The position numbers were made by a program, and so were the translations under genes. A DNA stretch of 64,000 nt from Legionella donaldsonii. Its GTDB lineage: Bacteria; Pseudomonadota; Gammaproteobacteria; Legionellales; Legionellaceae. Positions 1 through 7,494 of the stretch are shown here, one piece after another (the stretch's first letter is position 1; the number at the start of each line of letters is the position of its first letter). The notes beneath the pieces were generated by a model. It was not told the origin of the DNA. It was given only the letters and a program-made list of their open reading frames with translations, and ran no database searches. The DNA lies in contig NZ_UGOA01000001.1 in assembly GCF_900452385.1 (NCBI RefSeq), positions 691,501 to 755,500 on the forward strand. The letters are read 5' to 3'.

Positions 1-1
1 T

Positions 2-1450
2 AATGTACCCGGGATGTCTCTGGCCATTGTCCAGGCACCTTATATCACGCGTGTGGTCGGGTATGGATTGGCTGACCGAGAGACAAAACGACTTGTTGCT
101 TCCAATACTGTGTTTAATGTAGGGCAATTAAGTAACGCCTATACCGCAGTAGCAATACTACAACTTAAAGAAGAAGGTAAGCTTAAACTCGAAGATTCAA
201 TGGCGACTTATTTTTCTGATCTGCCTAAAGCGTGGTCCGCGATAACCATTCGTCATTTAATATCGCATAGCTCCGGTTTGCCAAGTTATAGCGACGAATC
301 GTTTGATTTCAGTAAAGACTACTCATGGAAAGATTTTATACAGTTATTAGGTAAGAAGCCTTTGCTATTTTCACCAGGTTCTAAAATGAATCCCAGTGCT
401 ACCGACCATTATTTATTAGGGAAGATTATTGAAAAAGCCAGTGGCATTTCTTATCAAGACTATGTGACTAAAAATCAAATCGAGCGCATGGGTCTAAAAC
501 ATACTTTTTTTGTATCCAATGTGGCTACCCTACAAAATGAAGTTAATAATGGTTCTAAGCCATTTAAGCATCAGCAATTTTTGCAAAATCCTATCCTTGT
601 TAATCCCACTGAACCAGCGAGAGGCTATGTTGACAAGGATGGAGCGCTTGCGCCGAGTGCACAACTAACCTGGTCCGCTACTTACGCAGACAGTGGTATT
701 GTTGCTTCAGCAGAGGATATCAGTCTTTGGGATATAGGACTTGCTGGTGGTATTCTGTTAAAAGACCCAGAAAATAGAAGCTTCATATACAATCCTACCA
801 CTTTGGACGATGGCGAACTGATCCCAGGTAACGGCGGCTGGTTTTTCCCAGGCCATAAGGGGTTAATGGAAATTAAAGGCAATATTCCTGGGTATTCTTC
901 TTTTTTAAGCCGATTTACAGATGCTTCTGAGTTAGTTTGTGTAACCCTGTTAGCGAATAAAGGCAATTTGCTGGATTTAGATATCTTAGGGCGAAAAATT
1001 GCAGCGGCCTTCGATCCAAAATTGGGTGCTGTACTGCAGGGGGCTGCCTGGTCTGAAACGTTGCAAAGCCCTTATTCAGTGTCTAAAATACTGGAACGGG
1101 TAAAGACGATTATTCAGGCTCAAGGCGGTACGATTTTTGCCCACATCTCTCACAGTGCAGAGGCAAAAAAAGTCGGCGAAAAGCTTCCCAACACGGAAGT
1201 GTTAATTGTAGGCAATCCTGCGAAAGGTACTTTGCTTATGCAAACGAATCCTGCTTTCGCTTTGGATTTACCGCTTCGCATCATGGCGACAGAAGATAGT
1301 TTCGGCCAAGTTTGGTTAAGCTTCACTGAGCCTGTCAGGTTGGCAGAAGAATATAATATCAGTGAAGAAGAGCTACCCAGACTACGCCAACTATCCAGTG
1401 CCCTGCGTAAGCTGTGTGAGAAAGCAATTTCGCCATTAACGATGGGATAG
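2..1450 (+). CDS. Beta-lactamase-fold (class C/PBP4*-like) protein, 5' end outside window, active site degenerate
   Basis: The reading frame is open to the left edge and reads NVPGMSLAIVQ, which matches the start of the beta-lactamase/transpeptidase fold, so the true start and any signal peptide lie outside the window. About 482 codons are visible. The fold is recognisable (GYGLADRET, VFNVG, LISHSSGLPSY, YLLGKIIEKASG, IPGYSSFLSR). The catalytic motifs are altered: the SxxK site after FNVG reads QLSN, the YSN motif reads PSA, and the HxG/KTG motif reads IKG. I infer a non-hydrolytic pseudoenzyme or binding protein. A C-terminal extension of about 150 residues follows the fold. Family confident, function unknown. 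Confidence 0.75.
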   Translation, partial: NVPGMSLAIVQAPYITRVVGYGLADRETKRLVASNTVFNVGQLSNAYTAVAILQLKEEGKLKLEDSMATYFSDLPKAWSAITIRHLISHSSGLPSYSDESFDFSKDYSWKDFIQLLGKKPLLFSPGSKMNPSATDHYLLGKIIEKASGISYQDYVTKNQIERMGLKHTFFVSNVATLQNEVNNGSKPFKHQQFLQNPILVNPTEPARGYVDKDGALAPSAQLTWSATYADSGIVASAEDISLWDIGLAGGILLKDPENRSFIYNPTTLDDGELIPGNGGWFFPGHKGLMEIKGNIPGYSSFLSRFTDASELVCVTLLANKGNLLDLDILGRKIAAAFDPKLGAVLQGAAWSETLQSPYSVSKILERVKTIIQAQGGTIFAHISHSAEAKKVGEKLPNTEVLIVGNPAKGTLLMQTNPAFALDLPLRIMATEDSFGQVWLSFTEPVRLAEEYNISEEELPRLRQLSSALRKLCEKAISPLTMG

Positions 1451-1628
1451 CCTACTAGATGCTATTGCAGAGGGAAGAGAGAATGACCGTCGATACGGGG
1501 CTCGAATTCTCGTGTACTACTCCGAGTCTCCTTGCGGCCCTCACTCTGCAGGGAGGGCCGAAAACGTCTACTGTCTATTTTAAATTGCTCCACTAAAAAA
1601 GCATGAGCGATTTTTTGTGCCCAATAGT

Positions 1629-3710
1629 CTAACAGCAGCGGGTTGGCGGTGATTCACATTTCATCAGGCCTGTCTCCTCAAAATGATTTTCGCGTGGGAG
1701 GCGATTTTTCAGCATAAGGTAGATATGGCGAAGGCCCCAAAAAAAGAGAAACAACACAACAACTGCAAACCCGATAGTCAAGGTAGCATCAACGTAATCA
1801 TTGAATAGAATTTGGCGCATTTGTGTTAAATTTTTTGCTGGTGCAAGAACGATTTCTCTCTCTATGGCTTGTTGGTATTGGTTAGCGTGAGCCAGGAAAC
1901 CAAGTTTAGGATTAATTGAAAATGCTTTTTGCCAACTGGCAGTCAGTGTGCAACTGAGTAGCCAAACTGTGGGTGCCAGGGTTACTGCGATAAAGCACTC
2001 CTGTTTTCTTTTTACCAGGACTACTGTTGCGAGAATTAATGCGATTGAAGCAAGCATTTGATTGGCTATGCCAAATAAAGGCCATAAGCTATTAATACCT
2101 CCCAGGGGATCGATAACGCCTTGATACAGAAAATATCCCCACATACCGACGCAAATTCCTGTAGCCAATACATTTGCTGGCCATGACCCGGTATGTCGCA
2201 TGTTGGGGAAAAAGGTACCTAACAAATCCTGGAGCATGAAACGGCCTGCTCGTGTTCCTGCATCCACGGCAGTTAAAATAAATAAAGCTTCAAACAAGAT
2301 GGCAAAATGATACCAAAATGCGAGCATGGCCTTGTTTTCAAAGAGTTGAGAGAAAATTTGTGCAATCCCAATGGCTAAGGTTGGTGCTCCTCCTGTACGA
2401 GATAAGATAGTTTGCTCACCAATTGTTTCTGCCGTCGTTGTTAACATGTCGGGAGTTAAAGTAAATCCCCATTGTGAAATGGTTTCTGCGGCTTGTTGGG
2501 CTGTTGTTCCAATTAAAGCCGGAGGGCTATTGATTGCAAAATAAACACCGGGCTCTAAACAGCATGCAGTAATCAGTGCCATGATTGCAACGAAGGATTC
2601 CATGAGCATACCACCATAGCCAATAAATCGCGCATCAGTTTCATTGGCTATCATTTTGGGCGTAGTGCCCGAGGCAATTAAAGAATGAAAGCCCGATATT
2701 GCTCCACAAGCAATAGTGATAAACAAAAAGGGAAATAAGCCTCCTGCCCATACTGGTCCTGTGCCATTGATAAAAGGAGTCCAGGCAGGCATTTTGAGCG
2801 TAGGGGCTACGAGCAGAATAGCCAAGGCTAAGGCCAACATCGTACCAATTTTCAAGAAGGTGGATAAATAATCTCTCGGTGCTAGAAGAAGCCATACCGG
2901 CAACACGGCAGCTACAAAACCATAGCCTGTTAACAACCATACCAGCTCTTCAGCGCTGGCGGTAAAACAAGGTGCCCACAGAGCACTTTCACTGACCTGG
3001 CGTCCCAACATAATTGCCAGAAAAAGTAATAAAAATCCTATGACGGAAACCTCAGTCACACGCCCCGGACGTAAATAGCGCAAATAAATTCCCATAAACA
3101 GACCAATGGGTACTGTTGCTGCTACTGTAAACAAACTCCACGGACTATTAGTGAGTGCTTTCACAACAATCAGGGCAAGAACAGCTAAAATGATTACCAT
3201 GATCATAAACGTCGCACACTGTGCAACAACACCAGGTAACCAGCCCAACTCTGTACGAATTAACGTTCCTAGCGAGCGGCCGTCACGGCGCATGGAAATC
3301 ACTAAAATAAAGAAGTCTTGTACCGCGCCAGCTAAGACGACACCAACTAAAATCCACAATAGGCCAGGTGCATAGCCCATTTGGGCTGCCAAGACAGGTC
3401 CAACTAAAGGGCCCGCTCCAGCAATGGCAGCAAAATGATGACCAAAGAGGACAAAGCGGTTGGTTGGAACATAATCCAGACCATCATTATGGCGTACCGC
3501 CGGGGTAGGCGCATTTGCATCAAGTAAAAGCACACTATTGGCGAGAAAGCGACTGTAGTAGCGATAACCGATAAAGAAAATCATACATGCTGCAGCAACA
3601 AGCCAGGGGGCCTGTATGGTTTCCCCATGGGATAGGGCCAATGCAGCAAAAGCGCAGGTTGCAAAAACTGTTAAAGTACAGCCAATAATCCACAACAACA
3701 TGCGTTTCAT
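1629..3710 (-). CDS. cstA: Carbon starvation protein A, peptide/pyruvate-type transporter
   Basis: The 693-residue protein has the length of the CstA/BtsT family (about 700) and many hydrophobic helices. The N-terminal CstA block is clear: two helices, then RYYSRFL, GHHFAAIAGAGPLVGPVLAA and VLAGAVQDFF. CstA-family proteins are inner-membrane importers of peptides or pyruvate induced by nutrient limitation. The ATG at 3710 has an AGGA ribosome site 7 bases upstream, and a second Met three codons in is possible. No BtsSR-type two-component genes lie nearby. The substrate cannot be told from sequence. Confidence 0.93.
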   Translation of the reverse strand: MKRMLLWIIGCTLTVFATCAFAALALSHGETIQAPWLVAAACMIFFIGYRYYSRFLANSVLLLDANAPTPAVRHNDGLDYVPTNRFVLFGHHFAAIAGAGPLVGPVLAAQMGYAPGLLWILVGVVLAGAVQDFFILVISMRRDGRSLGTLIRTELGWLPGVVAQCATFMIMVIILAVLALIVVKALTNSPWSLFTVAATVPIGLFMGIYLRYLRPGRVTEVSVIGFLLLFLAIMLGRQVSESALWAPCFTASAEELVWLLTGYGFVAAVLPVWLLLAPRDYLSTFLKIGTMLALALAILLVAPTLKMPAWTPFINGTGPVWAGGLFPFLFITIACGAISGFHSLIASGTTPKMIANETDARFIGYGGMLMESFVAIMALITACCLEPGVYFAINSPPALIGTTAQQAAETISQWGFTLTPDMLTTTAETIGEQTILSRTGGAPTLAIGIAQIFSQLFENKAMLAFWYHFAILFEALFILTAVDAGTRAGRFMLQDLLGTFFPNMRHTGSWPANVLATGICVGMWGYFLYQGVIDPLGGINSLWPLFGIANQMLASIALILATVVLVKRKQECFIAVTLAPTVWLLSCTLTASWQKAFSINPKLGFLAHANQYQQAIEREIVLAPAKNLTQMRQILFNDYVDATLTIGFAVVVLFLFFWGLRHIYLMLKNRLPRENHFEETGLMKCESPPTRCC

Positions 3711-3871
3711 CCTGATGTCCTTAAATAAATTCAGAGCTCCGCTTTTTTATCATATTTCTTGTACTTAAAAAACTGTCACCAAGCGACTATTACAAGATGC
3801 CAATGTATTTGCGAAGGTCGATTAGTAGGGTGTGCTGAAATTCTGTTAATTTCACAGCATGTTTGGAGGCT

Positions 3872-3900
3872 TAAAACCGCCCGGAAGGAATGAGCCGGGC
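3872..3900 (-). terminator. Putative rho-independent terminator of the S24-like repressor gene
   Basis: GCCCGG at 3879-3884 pairs perfectly with CCGGGC at 3895-3900 around a 10-base loop. Read on the minus strand, the hairpin is followed by GGTTTTAAG, a short T-run. It lies just downstream of the repressor stop codon at 3917, so it would end that transcript before cstA. The T-run is short, so termination may be leaky. Confidence 0.45.
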
Positions 3901-3916
3901 CTACCAAGAATGGGAG

Positions 3917-4552
3917 TCACAAAAATTGTAATCTTACTTCAATAAGTGTGCCGATAATTTTATCTATTTTTTCTTTTATTTTAGTCAGTTTCATATTGCC
4001 GTCCGCCTGATCTTGTTTGATATACAATTCCGATTTTTCTATAAATAATCTATTAAATATCAAATTGTTATCTTTCTTAATAAGGACAAAATCCCTATCG
4101 CGCGGTTTTTTGTCTGGATCAAAGATTAGGATAGAATTCTCTGGGAAAAGAGGCTCCATGGTGTTGCTTTCCATCAGTAAAGCAAATGAATGCTCACCTG
4201 CTTCTTTGTCCAGAATTATTTGTTTTGCGGATGTTCTCTCAATGTGTGGCCAATGGCACACCATTGCCCAGCTAATAACTGGAATGGTTGCAATATTCAA
4301 ACTTTTTTTAATTGAATCAGGTATGCTTTGATCCAAAGGCAATAAGCCAGTTAATTGAGGGATTGAGACAGAGAAAAAATTTGCGAGTCGTTCCAGTACC
4401 CCTCGCCTTGGTTTTTTAGTAGTACCATTGAGTAAATGATGTAGGGTTGGTTGTGGAATCTGTGTTTGTCTGGCCAATTCACTTAATGATAATTCCCCAT
4501 GCAGTGTCAGTAAATGTCTTAAATTGCTACTTATCGTTGTACTGTCGGCCAT
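3917..4552 (-). CDS. XRE-family HTH / S24-like repressor lacking the Ser-Lys dyad
   Basis: 211 residues from the ATG at 4552, chosen because GGAGAG lies 8 bases upstream; more upstream in-frame starts have poor ribosome sites. Residues 1-70 form an XRE helix-turn-helix (LSLSELARQTQIPQPTLHHL). The C-terminal half is a LexA/CI-type S24 fold (TMEPLFPENSILIFDP). The nucleophile position of the usual GDSM motif is Thr (NTM) and the position of the catalytic Lys is Asn (IFNRLF), so it should not self-cleave. It is transcribed away from the RiPP operon and shares its control region, so it probably represses that operon. Its inducer is not evident. Confidence 0.8.
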   Translation of the reverse strand: MADSTTISSNLRHLLTLHGELSLSELARQTQIPQPTLHHLLNGTTKKPRRGVLERLANFFSVSIPQLTGLLPLDQSIPDSIKKSLNIATIPVISWAMVCHWPHIERTSAKQIILDKEAGEHSFALLMESNTMEPLFPENSILIFDPDKKPRDRDFVLIKKDNNLIFNRLFIEKSELYIKQDQADGNMKLTKIKEKIDKIIGTLIEVRLQFL

Positions 4553-4580
4553 AAAGCTCTCCATCTTCTGATAAATATAT

Positions 4581-4640
4581 TTATTCATAAAAGATTGACA
4601 AAAGCAAAAAAAGATCATTAAATGAATAAATATGAATAAT
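4581..4640. promoter_or_regulatory. Putative promoter/operator region between the repressor and the RiPP operon
   Basis: This AT-rich divergent region holds the octamer ATGAATAA twice on the plus strand (4622-4629, 4632-4639) and once inverted (TTATTCAT, 4581-4588). A plus-strand TTGACA (4595-4600) with TTAAAT 17 bases on (4618-4623) could be a promoter overlapped by the repeats, giving a leader of about 160 bases before the first precursor. These are candidate binding sites for the adjacent repressor. The evidence is pattern only. Confidence 0.35.
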
Positions 4641-4787
4641 AAATTAATAAAAATATGACCATTGCGAATAAATTATTAATGGGATGAAATTATCCGTAGG
4701 TGAAACAATTCGATTGAATCCTAAGTGGTTTATCCCAAACAGGCTGGATGAACTAAGGAAACAGTGTATCAAACAAAAGGAGGAAAA

Positions 4788-4967
4788 ATGACAGATAGCA
4801 AAGAACGCGTTTTTGCTTATACGTTGGCAAAAACAATCGATAATGATGAATTGGCAAACGTATCTGGAGGATATGCAGCAACGTTTACTCATTCAGAAAC
4901 GGTGAAAGGCACAGGAGGAAGCGGGCAAGGGGTAGATGCCTGGTATGATCAAAGCATTGACTGGTAG
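4788..4967 (+). CDS. Graspetide-type RiPP precursor 1 with double-glycine leader
   Basis: 59 residues. The ATG at 4788 is fixed by a strong AAGGAGG ribosome site 5 bases upstream; an in-frame GTG at 4764 lacks one. Residues 1-28 are a leader ending ELANVSGG, a classic double-glycine cleavage site. The 31-residue core begins YAATFTHSETVKGTGG and ends DAWYDQSIDW. It carries Asp/Glu acceptors (E36, D50, D54, D58) and Thr, Ser and Lys donors suited to side-chain ester or amide bonds. The leader matches that of precursor 2 at 17 of 28 positions. An ATP-grasp ligase gene follows. The product's structure and activity are unknown. Confidence 0.85.
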   Translation: MTDSKERVFAYTLAKTIDNDELANVSGGYAATFTHSETVKGTGGSGQGVDAWYDQSIDW

Positions 4968-4974
4968 TTAGGTT

Positions 4975-4998
4975 AGAGGCCCCATTTAAGGGGGCTCT
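4975..4998 (+). promoter_or_regulatory. Stem-loop between precursor 1 and its ligase gene
   Basis: AGAGGCCCC and GGGGGCTCT form a nine-position stem with one G-G mismatch around the loop ATTTAA. It starts 7 bases after the precursor stop and is not followed by a T-run, so it looks more like an attenuating or mRNA-stabilising hairpin than a full terminator. Such placement commonly lets a peptide precursor be made in excess over its enzyme. That role is inferred. Confidence 0.5.
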
Positions 4999-5034
4999 AT
5001 GTCAACGAGGCTCTAGGCTGCTGTGAGAAAAATA

Positions 5035-6141
5035 ATGAAATTCCTAATTCCTACAGAACCAGATGACACGCATGCTATTCTAGTAAAACTAGCCTTAGAA
5101 AAAATGGGGCATCACGTCAGACTTTTATTTACAGCTGACCACCCAAGCAAACAAAAAAATTCCCTGTTTATTGATAGGGATGGTTATCAATGGAAAAGCA
5201 CTGATAAATACAGCAGTATTTTAGATAATGATTACGATGTTCTCTGGTGGCGGCGCGCACGAAAACCCTACGTTGCAAAGAATGTAACCCATCCGGAAGA
5301 TTATAAATTTATTAGTAGAGAAAACCACTTATTCTATGAATCATTAACTTTCTGTATGGCTCCGGGGGCCTGGTGGGTTAATTCAAAAGAAGCAGCGAGT
5401 AGAGCCAATTCAAAGCTTCTACAACTAAAGACTGCCAATCAATGCGAGATGATTATTCCTACCACACTTTGTTCAAATGACCCCAAGGATATCCGATATT
5501 TTCTATTAAAACATGAAGAGGAAGGGGTAGTTTATAAACCCCTTTGCGCAAATTTTTGGTTTGAAGAAAATAAAATTAAAATTGCTTACACAAGCAAAAT
5601 TAGTTTTTTGGATCTGCCGCACAATAAATTATTACAACTTGTACCGGGGATATTTCAGAAAGAAGTTAAGAAAGACTATGAGTTAAGGGTTACTTGTTTT
5701 GGTGATTATATCGTTGCGGCAAAATTAAACTCTCAACTTCATCCCGAGGGGAAGATCGATTGGCGAGCAATTCCTGAAGGAAAAATGAGCATAGAACCTT
5801 ATAAATTGCCTGATGAGTTAGAGAATAAAATACGTCAATTTATGCAAAAAATAGGAATAGTGTTTGGTGCATTTGACTTTATTGTTACTCCGAAAGGAGA
5901 TTATGTATTTCTTGAAGTCAATGAGCAAGGCCAATTTCTATGGCTAGAAGAATATAGCTCGCATTTTCCTATGTTGGATATCTTTACTAATTTCCTTATC
6001 AATAAGTCCAGGACATTTAGATGGAATCCAAAAAAATTTAATCATGTAATTAATGATTATAGAAAGGAAATGAAAGACATAGTCACTCAAAATGTGCAGC
6101 GCCACGTCGATTTAAATTGCAAAAGTATGCATAACGAATAA
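5035..6141 (+). CDS. ATP-grasp ribosomal-peptide ligase 1 (MvdC/MvdD-like graspetide ligase)
   Basis: 368 residues from the ATG at 5035, chosen because MKFLIPTEPDD aligns with the start of the paralogue at 7495. The N-terminal pre-ATP-grasp region includes WWRRAR (residues 71-76). ATP-grasp features follow: VYKP (165-168, ATP-binding Lys), ELRVTCFG (215-222), the IDWR signature shared with microviridin-type ligases (240-243), and the metal site FDFIV...FLEVNEQGQFLWLE (about 279-304). The family links Asp/Glu side chains of a precursor to Ser/Thr/Lys through an acyl-phosphate. It lies 67 bases after precursor 1, its likely substrate. Cytoplasmic. Confidence 0.88.
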   Translation: MKFLIPTEPDDTHAILVKLALEKMGHHVRLLFTADHPSKQKNSLFIDRDGYQWKSTDKYSSILDNDYDVLWWRRARKPYVAKNVTHPEDYKFISRENHLFYESLTFCMAPGAWWVNSKEAASRANSKLLQLKTANQCEMIIPTTLCSNDPKDIRYFLLKHEEEGVVYKPLCANFWFEENKIKIAYTSKISFLDLPHNKLLQLVPGIFQKEVKKDYELRVTCFGDYIVAAKLNSQLHPEGKIDWRAIPEGKMSIEPYKLPDELENKIRQFMQKIGIVFGAFDFIVTPKGDYVFLEVNEQGQFLWLEEYSSHFPMLDIFTNFLINKSRTFRWNPKKFNHVINDYRKEMKDIVTQNVQRHVDLNCKSMHNE

Positions 6142-6151
6142 GGTAAGAATA

Positions 6152-7195
6152 ATGAAAAGGGTATTCATATTAACATTAACTCTTCTATGTTCATTTACCA
6201 TTGAAGCAAACAACATAGTCGATATTTATGGACTTGACGAAAAGCAATCAGAGAAAATAATAAAGAAATATGCAAATAGAGTGGCCATTATTGAGGGCTT
6301 ATTGCTGCATAGAAGGCGTGAAAAAAACAATGACAGTAACTTGGATAACCTGCTTTTCAAAAAGAGAGCATTGTTAAATGAAATCAAGAATGAAGGTCGG
6401 TTTTTGTATGTGGATTTTAATACGATTTTTTATCCTGGAAATAAAAATCAATATACTACGATAGAAGTCGTTCAAAAAGATCAACCTGAAAGGCTACGGT
6501 ATATAAATACAGAGTATGCAAAAAACTATAAATTAAAAGATGATTTAATTAATGAAATGATTACTTTTAGTAATCTTGAGTTTGAATTAATGATTAACAA
6601 TCAATTAAATCTAAAAGAGAGTTCCTGTCCTGTTTATCATTGTATCAGTGGATTTCACCATCCTAAATTAAAGCCTTATTTAAAAATTTTTAATACAGGC
6701 GCTATTAAAGAAAAAACATTCATTATTAAAACATTAAATGATGATCCTGATCCATCGAGACGCGCCGCAGCTGCTTTTTTGCTGGGGCATTTTAAGGATC
6801 CCCATGAGATTATTTCCCTTTTAATGCTGCATGTTAATGATAGAGATAGTGGTGTTCGAAATAATGTAATGAGGGTTATTGCAGCGACAATGTTTAGAGC
6901 AAAAATAGACCATATTGATGTTCTACCTTTTTTAGATTTATTAGCCTCTCCCGAAACGACAGATAGAAATAAGGCTCTTGGTATACTTGCTAAAGCAGCG
7001 GACTCTCAAGATGAAAAAAAAATTATTATTCAAAAGGGAGGTGAAAATCTGTTGGCCATCTTGAAACTTAAGCAGCCCAATAACCATGATATAGCTTACC
7101 TTATTCTAAAGAAAATAAGTGGAAAAGATTTTGGTGATACTAATCTAGCTGCTTGGAAAAAATGGTTGGAATCAGCTCAAATTGGATTGGCCTAA
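6152..7195 (+). CDS. Exported HEAT-repeat protein of the RiPP cluster
   Basis: 347 residues with an N-terminal signal peptide (hydrophobic stretch LTLTLLCSFTIEA, likely cleaved before NNIVD). Residues of about 190-330 contain HEAT-like helical repeats (DPDPSRRAAAAFLLGHFKDP; NDRDSGVRNNVMRVIAATMF; TTDRNKALGILAKAADS). A CPVYHC motif near residue 155 could form a disulfide in the periplasm. The gene starts 10 bases after ligase 1, so the two are co-transcribed. HEAT domains bind proteins or peptides. Immunity, chaperoning or target-binding in the periplasm are possible, and I cannot choose between them. Confidence 0.7.
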   Translation: MKRVFILTLTLLCSFTIEANNIVDIYGLDEKQSEKIIKKYANRVAIIEGLLLHRRREKNNDSNLDNLLFKKRALLNEIKNEGRFLYVDFNTIFYPGNKNQYTTIEVVQKDQPERLRYINTEYAKNYKLKDDLINEMITFSNLEFELMINNQLNLKESSCPVYHCISGFHHPKLKPYLKIFNTGAIKEKTFIIKTLNDDPDPSRRAAAAFLLGHFKDPHEIISLLMLHVNDRDSGVRNNVMRVIAATMFRAKIDHIDVLPFLDLLASPETTDRNKALGILAKAADSQDEKKIIIQKGGENLLAILKLKQPNNHDIAYLILKKISGKDFGDTNLAAWKKWLESAQIGLA

Positions 7196-7252
7196 ATGAT
7201 TTATTTTAATTGGATTTAAAACAATGATTTTATATAACAATAAGGAATAAAA

Positions 7253-7426
7253 ATGGAAGATATGAAAAAGCGGGTTTTAGCTTATGGATTAGCTGTTGAG
7301 ATTAGCAATGAAGAGCTTGAAAGCGTATCCGGCGGTTCTAATTTTGGCAGCAGGCAAAATACGTTAGAAATATCTGGTTGTTATCCAGACCCTTGCGATA
7401 TTAGCACGGATCATATTCCAGATTAG
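7253..7426 (+). CDS. Graspetide-type RiPP precursor 2 with double-glycine leader
   Basis: 57 residues, start ATG 7253 (TAAGGA upstream), with a second ATG at 7262 possible. The leader ends EELESVSGG at residue 28 and shares K5, R7-V8, A10-Y11, L13-A14, I17, N19, E21-L22 and V25-G28 with precursor 1. The 29-residue core (SNFGSRQNTLEISG, then CYPDPCDISTDHIPD) is unrelated to core 1. It has one Glu and four Asp as acceptors, Ser/Thr donors, and two Cys spaced CxxxxC that could form a disulfide or a thioester. It sits between the HEAT gene and ligase 2, so it is probably ligase 2's substrate. Confidence 0.82.
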   Translation: MEDMKKRVLAYGLAVEISNEELESVSGGSNFGSRQNTLEISGCYPDPCDISTDHIPD

Positions 7427-7494
7427 ATTAACTATCATTTGTAATCTTTTTACGGAAATAAGCAATATTGAAAAGTCTACTATAGGGAAATTGA

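Noticed and set aside
4764-4787. GTG at 4764 as start of precursor 1
   Set aside because: It lacks a ribosome site, whereas ATG 4788 has AAGGAGG and gives a leader of the same length as precursor 2.
7210-7238. Internal promoter for precursor 2 (TTGGAT, 17 bases, TATAAC)
   Set aside because: The predicted transcript start would fall within the ribosome-binding site, so the match is probably fortuitous in AT-rich DNA.
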